This document shows positions 34,181 to 42,314 of a DNA stretch of 64,000 nucleotides, piece after piece; position 1 is the stretch's first letter, and every line of letters starts with the position of its first letter. The notes beneath the pieces were generated by a model that searched no databases, was not told where the DNA came from, and saw only the letters and a list, made by a program, of their open reading frames with translations. The translations under genes were made by a program, and so were the position numbers. Source of the stretch: Actimicrobium sp034313845 (GTDB taxonomy: Bacteria > Pseudomonadota > Gammaproteobacteria > Burkholderiales > Burkholderiaceae_D); the NCBI RefSeq assembly GCF_034313845.1, contig NZ_JAVIWN010000003.1; one strand, written 5' to 3'.

Positions 34181-36139
34181 TCAGGAGATGGTGATCTTCA
34201 CGCCCTTGACGAACGTTACGCCAGCCTTGTTGACACTTTTCAAGACGACATCATAAGTACCTGCCTTGGTGAAGGTGTGCGAGGAACTGGTGCCGGCAAC
34301 CACCGGGGTGGCATCACCAAAATTCCATTGGTGCGATGTGAAGTCGCCGGTGGCTGAGGTCACGACGGTGATGGCGTCGAACTTGATGGCCAAGGGAGCC
34401 TTACCCGAGACGGCCGAGGTACGGATCGCTGGAGCGAGGGCCGGCAAGGTGGACAAGGCGCTAGTGCCGCTGATGTTGTACTCGCCAAGATTGCCGTAGT
34501 TGGTATAGCCGGTGGTCTTCGCGTCGCCGCGTCCTGCACCGCTGACGCTCAGGTAATAGACGCCGCCTGTCGGTATCGATGCACTGATCGTTTTGGACAG
34601 CGTGGTAGCCGTCGGGCTACTGGTCGCCAGGACCTTGCCGTTGACATCAAGCAGTTTCAGCGAGATGTCGAGCGTGCTGCCCAAGATGGCACCACCGACT
34701 TTCAGATTCACCGGACCGGCACCGGCAACAAAACTGAACATGTCGACATCGTCAGGCTTTTCAATGCGACCCAGACCGCTCAGGTTGCTGAGTCCATTGG
34801 CGTTGCTGGCAACGAGTGCATCAGCGAATGGAATCGTATCGCCATGGTCATCGGCGCGTGGGCTCAGGCCGCGTGCGAGCATGACGGCGTAAGCATCTTC
34901 CTTGTTGTTGGCATTGGCGTACTCGCCCTTCGACCATTGCGGCAGATTCTTGTAGTAGCCGACTCCCATGATGGGTGCCCAACCTGTCTCGCCGGTGCCC
35001 TGTCCAGCGTAGTAGGCTGACGATGGTAGCTGACCCTGGTGATTCAGCCCCAGTGTGTGGCCGAGTTCATGCGAGACGCAATCGGAAATGTACTTTTCGG
35101 CATTGGCCAGATTGTTCGGAAAGCAGAATGCCGGCGCTGCACCGGCAGCGAACTTGCTGAACGAGTTCAAATAGGCGTAGCCACCTGCCGAACTGCTTTG
35201 CGGCGTGATCAGGATGGTTGCACCGATCTTGCCGGCGGGGACGGCTGGCGCTTCTGTCGTGATATCGACATCAAATGCGGCATAGGCTTCTGCTACCCGT
35301 AACAACACTTTCTGGATCACCAGACGTTCGGCGTCGCTGAAGGTCGCTGGTGCCTTGTCGAGATCAAAGGCGGGATTGCTGCCCTGGCCGGTAAAGTTCA
35401 GGTAGAGCACGCGGGTCGAATCTGGTTTGGTATGCAGCTTGAAAGTCTGGTCAAACGGGAACGGGCTGGCACCACCGGCAGTCGCGACCGATGCAGTCAC
35501 GGCAGCGGTTGCCATCGTGGTGCCATTGGCAGCGCCAGGGATGACAGTTTCTTCATCGATGTGGAGGACGCGACCTTTGGTATCGACGTGCACGCTCTTG
35601 TCGGACAACAGCAGTTGACGGAATGCGGCGCTGCTCATGCCGTACCATTTGGCGACGGCGTCAAGGCTGCCCCCGAGTTGCGTGATCGCATTTTGACCCG
35701 ACGACATGGCATCGAGCTGGATGCGGCCAAAGGGCGCATTCTCGGTAGAACCCTCAGCGCTGACCGGCACAAAATTACCGGACAGTTCCATGCGCGCCAT
35801 CATCGCTGGTGTCAGGCCGGACTCAGCCGGAACTTCGGGCGTGACCTCTTTCATGGCAACAGTCATCATGCCGGGCGAATCATTGGTGATGCTGGATTGG
35901 CTATTGCTGGCTGTCACCAGCTCGGCATGGGCCATCAACATCGGATTGGCTGCCCATGGGCTGGATGCAGAGGTGACGGTGCTTTGGGCCGGTGCCAGTG
36001 CAACAGGCGCGGCGTTTTGTTCTTGCGTGGTGTCGTTGAAACGTGTTGCGGCGTAGATGCCAAGTCCGCCGAATGCGATGGCGATGGTGGCAACGATGGC
36101 TGTGTAAGCTGGTTTTTTACTAGTTATCGGTGATGTCAT
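34181..36139 (-). CDS. Secreted metzincin-like zinc metalloprotease with PKD domain
   Basis: A 652-residue exported protein. An N-terminal hydrophobic segment (~14-32) acts as signal peptide or anchor, followed by a low-complexity Ala/Thr/Ser linker and a region around 120-200 that resembles a propeptide. The catalytic zinc site HELGHTLGLNH is at 357-367, with a Met-turn IMGVGYY at 390-396. Cys339 and Cys354 flank the site and may form a disulfide. Residues ~435-560 look like a pre-peptidase C-terminal (PPC) beta-sandwich (DDVDMFSFVAGAGPVNLKV), and ~575-652 form a PKD domain with QWNFGDATP. It is monocistronic, behind a cyclic-di-GMP-I riboswitch and an RBS-sequestering hairpin. The target is unknown; adhesin or matrix processing is an inference from the riboswitch. 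Confidence 0.9.
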   Translation of the reverse strand: MTSPITSKKPAYTAIVATIAIAFGGLGIYAATRFNDTTQEQNAAPVALAPAQSTVTSASSPWAANPMLMAHAELVTASNSQSSITNDSPGMMTVAMKEVTPEVPAESGLTPAMMARMELSGNFVPVSAEGSTENAPFGRIQLDAMSSGQNAITQLGGSLDAVAKWYGMSSAAFRQLLLSDKSVHVDTKGRVLHIDEETVIPGAANGTTMATAAVTASVATAGGASPFPFDQTFKLHTKPDSTRVLYLNFTGQGSNPAFDLDKAPATFSDAERLVIQKVLLRVAEAYAAFDVDITTEAPAVPAGKIGATILITPQSSSAGGYAYLNSFSKFAAGAAPAFCFPNNLANAEKYISDCVSHELGHTLGLNHQGQLPSSAYYAGQGTGETGWAPIMGVGYYKNLPQWSKGEYANANNKEDAYAVMLARGLSPRADDHGDTIPFADALVASNANGLSNLSGLGRIEKPDDVDMFSFVAGAGPVNLKVGGAILGSTLDISLKLLDVNGKVLATSSPTATTLSKTISASIPTGGVYYLSVSGAGRGDAKTTGYTNYGNLGEYNISGTSALSTLPALAPAIRTSAVSGKAPLAIKFDAITVVTSATGDFTSHQWNFGDATPVVAGTSSSHTFTKAGTYDVVLKSVNKAGVTFVKGVKITIS

Positions 36140-36146
36140 GGTAGTA

Positions 36147-36179
36147 CCCCTTTGTTATATCGATGAGTTGAACAAAGGG
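36147..36179 (-). promoter_or_regulatory. Hairpin sequestering the protease ribosome binding site
   Basis: Perfect 9-bp inverted repeat on the minus strand: CCCTTTGTT (36179-36171) and AACAAAGGG (36156-36148), with a 14-nt loop. The 3' arm contains the Shine-Dalgarno AAAGGGG, 7 nt before the ATG at 36139. It is the likely expression platform of the upstream riboswitch, acting on translation. Confidence 0.8.
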
Positions 36180-36226
36180 CTTACGCGGTCAACAAGACAG
36201 CCAGCTCCTGCTGGAATAGTCTTGCT

Positions 36227-36304
36227 GGCAACCCCGCTACCGTGATCCGTGAAGACCGTAGGCCGGAGGCTTTGCGTCCTTGCTTTTCAACAAGTTTGCC
36301 CTGC
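36227..36304 (-). promoter_or_regulatory. Cyclic-di-GMP-I (GEMM) riboswitch aptamer
   Basis: Read on the minus strand, the segment has the diagnostic order of the family: GGGCAAAC, a P2 stem CTTGTT-GAAA-AGCAAG with a GNRA tetraloop (36294-36279), GGACGCAAAGCCTCCGGCC, a variable P3 arm, and the tetraloop-receptor/closing side GGTAGCGGGGTTGCC. These blocks match the V. cholerae Vc2-type consensus almost base for base, including the adenine in GACGCAAAG that stacks between the ligand guanines. It lies ~90 nt upstream of the protease ATG. Between it and the RBS hairpin lies another stem (36190-36198 with 36219-36227, plus an inner CCAGC/GCTGG). Confidence 0.93.
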
Positions 36305-36308
36305 AGTA

Positions 36309-36337
36309 ATAGTCTATCTTGCTCGGAAGCAAGTCAA
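36309..36337 (-). promoter_or_regulatory. Sigma70-type promoter of the riboswitch-protease transcript
   Basis: On the minus strand TTGACT (36337-36332) and GACTAT (36314-36309) are 17 bp apart. Transcription would start near 36302, so the RNA begins almost exactly with the aptamer. Confidence 0.7.
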
Positions 36338-36387
36338 GAGGAATTTGGTGAATTTGTTTCTGTTGTGGATAAGTTCTTTATGGCGGT

Positions 36388-36419
36388 CGACTGCCGGTCT
36401 CGCTTGCCGATGGCAGTCG
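36388..36419 (-). terminator. Possible hairpin terminator after gloA
   Basis: CGACTGCC (36388-36395) pairs with GGCAGTCG (36412-36419), 10 bp beyond the gloA stop. No poly-U tract follows on the minus strand, so it is a weak call. Confidence 0.35.
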
Positions 36420-36429
36420 GCCTGAGCGA

Positions 36430-36816
36430 TTACTCTGCGCGTTGAATCAGTTCGATTTTGTAGCCGTCCGGATCTTCAACGAAAGCGATGATCGTCGTAC
36501 CGCCCTTGACCGGTCCCGCATCGCGGACCACTTTGCCTCCGGCTGCGCGGATGCTGATGCAAGCCTGCGCCACATCCGGGATGCCGATCGCGATATGGCC
36601 GTAGGCATTGCCCATCTCGTAGCTATCGGTGTCGTAGTTCCAGGTCAGTTCCAGTTCGGCGTGGTCCGGGTTGGTGCCGTAGCCGACAAAAGCCAGCGTA
36701 TATTTTTGCGACGGGTTGTCGCTGGTGCGTTGCAGTGTCATGCCCAGCACGGTGGTGTAAAAATCGATCGAACGCTGCAGGTTTCCAACGCGCAGCATGG
36801 TGTGTAGTAATCGCAT
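36430..36816 (-). CDS. gloA: Lactoylglutathione lyase (glyoxalase I)
   Basis: Isomerises the methylglyoxal-glutathione hemithioacetal to S-lactoylglutathione; 128 residues, the bacterial Ni-type length. Metal ligands are His5 (RLLHTMLRV), the Glu of AELELTWNY, the His of AYGHIAIG and the Glu of GYKIELIQ. A GGAGAG ribosome binding site precedes the ATG at 36816. It is last in the glyQ-glyS-gmhB-plsC-ygjP-gloA series. Confidence 0.95.
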   Translation of the reverse strand: MRLLHTMLRVGNLQRSIDFYTTVLGMTLQRTSDNPSQKYTLAFVGYGTNPDHAELELTWNYDTDSYEMGNAYGHIAIGIPDVAQACISIRAAGGKVVRDAGPVKGGTTIIAFVEDPDGYKIELIQRAE

Positions 36817-36882
36817 GTAACTCTCCGGGAAAAGGGTGGGACTGAGGAGTTGCCTGCATCGATGATGCGGGCAACAAAGAAA

Positions 36883-37701
36883 TCAGCAGGGAGGCAAGGT
36901 CGCCGGTGCCTGCTGACGCAGCATTTTGCGCGCCGCTTCAAACTCGGGGAAGATCGATTGCACGGTGGCCCAGAACTGCGGTCCGTGGTTCATCTCGCGC
37001 AAGTGTGACAGCTCATGCGCGACCACGTAGTCAATCAGCGGCAGCGAAAAATGGATCAGCCGCCAGTTTAACCGGATACGTCCGTCGGCCGTGCACGAGC
37101 CCCATTGCCGGGTTGCCGAGGACAACGTGTAGGAGCGATAGCTGACACCGAGCCGCGCTGCATACAGTGGCAGGCGCTCGCCGAATACCCGGCGCGCTTC
37201 GACTTGCAGCCAGGCTTGAACGCGATCTTTGCGTTGCTGTTCGGTGCTGTCGGCGGGAAGGCAGAGGATCAGCTCGGTGGTGCTGGTGTCGACGTGAATC
37301 ACCTTGTCTTGCAGTGCGCGCAGTCGCAGTGTCAGCGGGCTGCCAAGATAGGACAGCGTCGCGCCATCGATCCATTGCATCGCTGCTGGCCGCGTGCGTG
37401 CAGCGCGCTCGCGCCGTTCGGCCAGCTTGGTCAATATCCAGTGTTGCTTCTCGCGTATCGCACTGTCGATTTCGCCAACGCTCACCCAGCGCGGAGCCGT
37501 CACGCGCAAACCGTCGTCATCAATGATGAAGCCGATGCTGCGGCGATTCGAGCGCTTGAGGCTGAATTCGAGGATGTGGTTGCCGACATGCAGGCGACGC
37601 TTCGGTACTGCCGTCGCGGTGTCGGCGATGGGCGTCAGCTCTGCCGCGAACAGGTTCAGTTGCGGCTCAGGCAGGGCCGCTGGCGTGGGTTGGAGGCGCA
37701 C
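36883..37701 (-). CDS. YgjP-like (DUF45/SprT-type) zinc metallopeptidase
   Basis: A 272-residue cytosolic protein with a C-terminal YgjP/M48-type domain. The zinc motif YVVAHELSHLREMNHGPQFW gives HExxH plus a downstream His, preceded by TRQWGSCTADGRIRLNWRL typical of DUF45. The start is GTG at 37701, since no ATG lies upstream in a suitable context. The substrate is unknown. In Burkholderiales a gene of this type usually sits between plsC and gloA, as here. Confidence 0.85.
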   Translation of the reverse strand: MRLQPTPAALPEPQLNLFAAELTPIADTATAVPKRRLHVGNHILEFSLKRSNRRSIGFIIDDDGLRVTAPRWVSVGEIDSAIREKQHWILTKLAERRERAARTRPAAMQWIDGATLSYLGSPLTLRLRALQDKVIHVDTSTTELILCLPADSTEQQRKDRVQAWLQVEARRVFGERLPLYAARLGVSYRSYTLSSATRQWGSCTADGRIRLNWRLIHFSLPLIDYVVAHELSHLREMNHGPQFWATVQSIFPEFEAARKMLRQQAPATLPPC

Positions 37702-37729
37702 TGTCAGAGGGTTCGCTCAGTGGAATAGC

Positions 37730-38482
37730 TTATTTTTTGATAAAAGGCGTGGCATAGATCGTTGGCGAAATCACGCGCATTTCGGACTCGATCCAGTTTT
37801 CAACGGCCTGCATCAGTTCAGCCGGGGTCTTGCCCTCGGGGGAGATCGGTGCCCCGATCGAGACCGTGATCAGGCCAGGTTTCTTGATGAAGGAATTTTT
37901 TGGCCAGCACTGGCCCGAGTTGACGGCAATCGGTACGACTACGGTGCCGGTTTCGATCGCCAGGCGCGAACCGCCACCCTTGTATTTGCCCTGGCTACCG
38001 ACTTCGGTACGGGTACCTTCGGGGAACATGATGACCCATTGTCCGTCGGCCAGGCGTTGCCGGCCCTGCACCACGACTTGCGCAAAGGCATCGCGGCCGT
38101 TGCTGCGGTCGATCGGGATCATGCGCAGCAGCGCCAGCGCCCAGCCGAAGAACGGCACGTACAGCAGTTCTTTCTTGAGCACGAAGATCAACGGACGGGG
38201 CATGTCAGCCAGCAGGAAAATGGTTTCCCAGGCCGACTGGTGTTTGCAAAGCAGGATCACCGGCGACTCCGGCAAGTTGGCGCGGCCACGGACTTCGTAG
38301 CGGATGCCGCAGACGACCTTGGCCAGCCAGACCACGAACACATTCCAGCGCGACGTAATGAAGTAGCGCGCACGGTACGGCAGCGGCAAGCAGATAAAAC
38401 AGATGCAGGCCCACGGAACCGTGACGACAACCTGCACGACAAGAAACACCAGGGACCGCAACAGCAAAATGAAACGCGACAT
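37730..38482 (-). CDS. plsC: 1-acyl-sn-glycerol-3-phosphate acyltransferase
   Basis: Makes phosphatidic acid from lysophosphatidate at the inner membrane; 250 residues. Motif I is CKHQSAWE, an Hx4E variant of the usual Hx4D. Motif II is IPIDRSNG, motif III FPEGTRTEVG, and motif IV VVPIAVNSG. An N-terminal hydrophobic helix (LLLRSLVFLVVQVVVTVPWA) anchors it. It follows gmhB by 28 bp. Confidence 0.93.
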   Translation of the reverse strand: MSRFILLLRSLVFLVVQVVVTVPWACICFICLPLPYRARYFITSRWNVFVVWLAKVVCGIRYEVRGRANLPESPVILLCKHQSAWETIFLLADMPRPLIFVLKKELLYVPFFGWALALLRMIPIDRSNGRDAFAQVVVQGRQRLADGQWVIMFPEGTRTEVGSQGKYKGGGSRLAIETGTVVVPIAVNSGQCWPKNSFIKKPGLITVSIGAPISPEGKTPAELMQAVENWIESEMRVISPTIYATPFIKK

Positions 38483-38510
38483 CAGAACTCCGGAAAAAAT
38501 AAAGGGTGGG

Positions 38511-39071
38511 TCAGGCCGGCATCAGCAAGTGGTCGACCGCTGCGGACAGATTGTCAAAGACGAGGGTGCCAGGCGGCAAACCGCCCTTGGCTTCGGTGTT
38601 CAAGCCCTTGCCAGTGCGCACCAGATAGGGCACGCAGCCAACCACGAAACCGGCCTGCAGATCCCGCAATGAATCGCCGATCGTCGGTACGCCCTTCAGA
38701 TTGACGCCATATCGCTGTGCAATTTCATGGAGCAGGCCCGGTTTGGGTTTGCGGCAGTCGCAATTGTCGTCGGCGGCATGCGGGCAAAAGAAGACGGCAT
38801 CGATTTCGGCACCGACGAGTTGTGCTGCGGCGTGCATTTTTTGATTGATGGCGTTGAGTGTTGGCATGGTGAACAACCCGCGTGCCAGTCCGGACTGGTT
38901 GGTGGCAACCACGACACGGTAATCGGCCTGATTGAGGCGCGCGATGGCTTCCATCGAACCCGGAAGTGGACTCCACTCGGCGGCTGATTTGATGAAGGCG
39001 TCCGAATCCTGGTTGATCACCCCATCGCGGTCGAGGATGATCAGTTTGACCGGTGGCGTGCGATCGCTCAT
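38511..39071 (-). CDS. gmhB: D-glycero-beta-D-manno-heptose-1,7-bisphosphate 7-phosphatase
   Basis: HAD phosphatase of ADP-heptose (LPS inner core) synthesis, 186 residues. The nucleophile and acid/base are Asp14 and Asp16 in ILDRDGVIN. The zinc-binding loop is FFCPHAADDNCDCRKPKPG (Cys-His-Cys-Cys). The GDSLRDLQAG motif holds the Mg ligand. It overlaps the glyS stop region by 4 bp (ATGA). Confidence 0.94.
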   Translation of the reverse strand: MSDRTPPVKLIILDRDGVINQDSDAFIKSAAEWSPLPGSMEAIARLNQADYRVVVATNQSGLARGLFTMPTLNAINQKMHAAAQLVGAEIDAVFFCPHAADDNCDCRKPKPGLLHEIAQRYGVNLKGVPTIGDSLRDLQAGFVVGCVPYLVRTGKGLNTEAKGGLPPGTLVFDNLSAAVDHLLMPA

Positions 39072-41164
39072 GTGGCCAGCTTTGAAATGTCGGCTACCCG
39101 GTTCATCATCGCGTGCAGCTGTGACAGCAGGGCGATCCGGTTCGCCCGGAGCTGTTCGTCTTCGGCCATCACCATCACGTCCTTGAAGAAGGCATCCACG
39201 CTTTGGCTCAACTGCGCCAGTGACAGCAAGGTGCCGCTGAAATCGCCTTTGGCGAACGCTGCATCGACCTGCGGTTGCAACCGCATCATCGCACCGTACA
39301 GCGCTTCCTCGGCGGCTTCACGCAGCAGGCCGGTGTGCACCGGACCGGGCGTGCCGTCGGTCTTTTTCAGGATGTTGGTAATGCGCTTGTTGGCCGCAGC
39401 CAGCGACTCGGCTTCGGGCAGCGCGGCAAAGGCGTGGACGGCATCGAGGCGGTCGATGATGTTGTCGAGGACGTCCGGTTGCTGCGCGAGCACGGCCTCG
39501 ATTTCGTTGGGCGTGAAGCCGCGTTCGCGCAGCAGACCGCGCAGGCGGTCAACCAGGAAAGCCAGCAATTCCGGGCCGGGTGCCGTGAATGCAGGGTTGT
39601 CTGCGAACAGGGCGATGGTGTCGCCCAGTACCGTCGAAAGCGACAGCGGCAGACGCTTTTCGATCAGCATGCGCAAGACACCCAGCGCATGGCGGCGCAA
39701 GGCGAACGGGTCCTTGTCGCCGGTTGGCTGCAGGCCAATGCCCCAGATGCCGATCAGGGTTTCGAGCTTGTCGGCCAGCGCCACGGCGGTGCCGGTGGTG
39801 CTGGCTGGCAGCGCGTCGCCGGCAAAGCGCGGCTGGTAGTGTTCGGAAATCGCTTGTGCTACTTCGGCCGGTTCGCCGTCATGGTGCGCGTAATACGTGC
39901 CCATGATGCCTTGCAGTTCGGGGAACTCGCCGACCATATCGGTGATCAGGTCGGTCTTGGCCAGCAGTGCGGCGCGTTCGGCCAGCGCCACGTCGGTGCC
40001 GCTGGCCAGCGCGAGCTGGCCGGCCAGCGCAGTCACGCGCGCGGTGCGCTGCGCCTGCGTGCCGAGCTTGTTGTGATAAACGATGCTGGCCAGTCCGGGC
40101 AAGCGGTCGGCCAGGGTTTTTTTCTTGTCCTGCTCGAAGAAAAACTTGGCATCCGACAGACGTGGACGGACCACGCGCTCGTTGCCGCCGATGATGTGTT
40201 GCGGATCGTCGGTAGCGATATTGGAGACGATCAGAAAACGCGAGCGCAGCTTGCCGTGGTCATCGGTTAGCGCAAAATATTTCTGGTTAGTCTGCATCGT
40301 CAGGATCAGGCATTCCTGCGGTACGGCCAGAAACTCTTCTTCAAAATGACAGGCATAGACCACCGGCCATTCGACCAGTGCCGACACTTCATCAAGCAGC
40401 GCTTCCGGCATCAGTACCTGATCGGCACCGGCAGCAGCGAGCAAGGCGGCGCGGATATGTTCCTTGCGCGCACTCGGACTGGCGATGACTTTGCCTTGCA
40501 ATTGAAGCGTGCTGGCATAACTGTCGGCATCGCTGATGCGCAGTTCGCCTTCGGACAGGAAGCGATGCCCCAGAGTGATTTGTCCAGCCTTCAGGCCCAG
40601 CAGCGACACGGGCACCACTTCATTACCGAACAGCGCAATGAGCTTGTGGACCGGACGTACGAACTGGACCGTGCTGCCGTCAGGACGCTGGTAGCTCATC
40701 AGCTTCGGGATCGGCAACTTGGTAATGGCGTCTTCAAGGACGTTTTGAAGCACGCCGTGCAAGGACGCACCGGCTGCGCTGTAGTTGTAGAAAAAACTCT
40801 CGGCCTTGCCGTCAGCGGCGCGTTCGAGATCAGCCAGCGTCGGCGTTGCGCCCGGAATCGCGAGGGCCATCGCTGCCAGTTTTTTCAGCAGCGGCGCAGT
40901 CGGATTGCCGTCGGCGTCGAGTGCGACGGACACTGGCAACACCTTGTCGCGCATCGTTTTGGTGGGCGAGAGCGCACGCACTTGCGTGATCGTGACGGCG
41001 AGTCGGCGTGGTGATGCAAAGGTGGTGGCGATCGCGCCGGCATCGAGGAAGTCGCGCGCAGTGAGACCGGCGACGACGCCGTTGGCAAAGGCATCGCCGA
41101 GTTTGGCGAGCGCTTTTGGCGGCAGTTCTTCGGTAAGCAGTTCGACCAGCAGCGTTTGATTCAT
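39068..41164 (-). CDS. glyS: Glycine--tRNA ligase beta subunit
   Basis: 698-residue beta chain of the alpha2beta2 bacterial glycyl-tRNA synthetase. It begins LLVELLTEELPPKALAKLGDAF, the typical beta-subunit start, and has VVRPRLSDAKFFFEQDKK in the HD-like core and the C-terminal anticodon-binding DALR-type region ending VMAEDEQLRANRIALL. It follows glyQ by ~100 bp. Confidence 0.97.
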   Translation of the reverse strand: MNQTLLVELLTEELPPKALAKLGDAFANGVVAGLTARDFLDAGAIATTFASPRRLAVTITQVRALSPTKTMRDKVLPVSVALDADGNPTAPLLKKLAAMALAIPGATPTLADLERAADGKAESFFYNYSAAGASLHGVLQNVLEDAITKLPIPKLMSYQRPDGSTVQFVRPVHKLIALFGNEVVPVSLLGLKAGQITLGHRFLSEGELRISDADSYASTLQLQGKVIASPSARKEHIRAALLAAAGADQVLMPEALLDEVSALVEWPVVYACHFEEEFLAVPQECLILTMQTNQKYFALTDDHGKLRSRFLIVSNIATDDPQHIIGGNERVVRPRLSDAKFFFEQDKKKTLADRLPGLASIVYHNKLGTQAQRTARVTALAGQLALASGTDVALAERAALLAKTDLITDMVGEFPELQGIMGTYYAHHDGEPAEVAQAISEHYQPRFAGDALPASTTGTAVALADKLETLIGIWGIGLQPTGDKDPFALRRHALGVLRMLIEKRLPLSLSTVLGDTIALFADNPAFTAPGPELLAFLVDRLRGLLRERGFTPNEIEAVLAQQPDVLDNIIDRLDAVHAFAALPEAESLAAANKRITNILKKTDGTPGPVHTGLLREAAEEALYGAMMRLQPQVDAAFAKGDFSGTLLSLAQLSQSVDAFFKDVMVMAEDEQLRANRIALLSQLHAMMNRVADISKLAT

Positions 41165-41262
41165 GATTGGGCAGTCATTTCAGAAGCAGGCCGCCAGCAC
41201 GTGGCGACCGAAATTAGAGGGGCGAACGTTCGGACACATTCCAGGCTGCATTCAGGCAGTAT

Positions 41263-42183
41263 TCAGACTGGTAGCGGCGTACCAGTGACAACGTCGCACA
41301 TCGGAAAACCAAGCTGCTCGCGCGAGGCCAGATAGGCATGCGCGACCGCGCGTGACAGCGTGCGGATACGGCCGATATAAGCCGCCCGCTCGGTCACTGA
41401 AATCGCACCGCGCGCATCGAGCATGTTAAAACTGTGGGCTGCCTTGAGGATCATTTCGTAGGCCGGCAAGGTCAGCGGAACCTCCATCAGGCGCTTGGCT
41501 TCGGCTTCAAAACTGGTGAATTGCGCAAACAGGAAATCGGTATTGGCATATTCAAAATTGTAGGTGGATTGCTCGACCTCGTTTTGATGGAAGACATCGC
41601 CATAGGTCAGCTTGCGCGTCACGCCGTTGGTGGTGGCTTCGGTCCAGACCAGGTCATAGACATTTTCAACGCCTTGCAGATACATCGCCAGTCGCTCGAT
41701 ACCGTAGGTGATTTCGCCCAGTACCGGCTTGCAGTCGAGGCCGCCGACTTGCTGGAAGTACGTGAACTGTGTCACTTCCATGCCATTGAGCCAGACTTCC
41801 CAGCCCAGACCCCAGGCACCGAGTGTCGGGTTTTCCCAGTCGTCTTCGACGAAGCGCACGTCATTTTGCTTGAGGTCCAGCCCGAGTGCCTCGAGCGAGC
41901 CGAGGTACAGGTCAAGGATGTTTTCCGGTGCCGGCTTGAGCACCACCTGATACTGGTAATAGTGCTGCATCCGGTTCGGATTGTCGCCATAGCGGCCATC
42001 CTTGGGGCGGCGCGACGGCTGGACATAGGCGGCGCGCCACGGCTCGGGACCGATCGCGCGCAGGAAGGTGGCGGTATGCGAGGTGCCGGCACCGACTTCC
42101 ATGTCGTACGGTTGCAGCAGCGCGCAACCCTGGGCGGCCCAGTATTCTTGCAGTTTGAGGATGACTTGTTGGAATGTGAGCAT
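41263..42183 (-). CDS. glyQ: Glycine--tRNA ligase alpha subunit
   Basis: Catalytic alpha chain, 306 residues, class II aminoacyl-tRNA synthetase fold. LTFQQVILKLQEYWAAQGC, EVGAGTSHTATFLRAIGPEPW and YVQPSRRPKDGRYGDNPNR are all near-invariant GlyQ segments. It is first of the glyQ-glyS pair; the 131-bp gap to lnt could carry a promoter, but I found no clear one. Confidence 0.97.
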   Translation of the reverse strand: MLTFQQVILKLQEYWAAQGCALLQPYDMEVGAGTSHTATFLRAIGPEPWRAAYVQPSRRPKDGRYGDNPNRMQHYYQYQVVLKPAPENILDLYLGSLEALGLDLKQNDVRFVEDDWENPTLGAWGLGWEVWLNGMEVTQFTYFQQVGGLDCKPVLGEITYGIERLAMYLQGVENVYDLVWTEATTNGVTRKLTYGDVFHQNEVEQSTYNFEYANTDFLFAQFTSFEAEAKRLMEVPLTLPAYEMILKAAHSFNMLDARGAISVTERAAYIGRIRTLSRAVAHAYLASREQLGFPMCDVVTGTPLPV

Positions 42184-42314
42184 CTTGTGTCGACTCTTGG
42201 TTCGTATCTTGGTTCGGATTGCAGCGGGAGAAAAAATTGTTGCGCGCGATCCGGAGGGACCGGCGCAAAGAGCACGATTCTAGCATTGCAGCGGGGCTGC
42301 GGCCCCGCAATCCG

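Noticed and set aside
36140..36306. Riboswitch leader considered as a transcription terminator switch
   Set aside because: None of the stems after the aptamer is followed by a U-tract on the minus strand; the RBS hairpin favours translational control.
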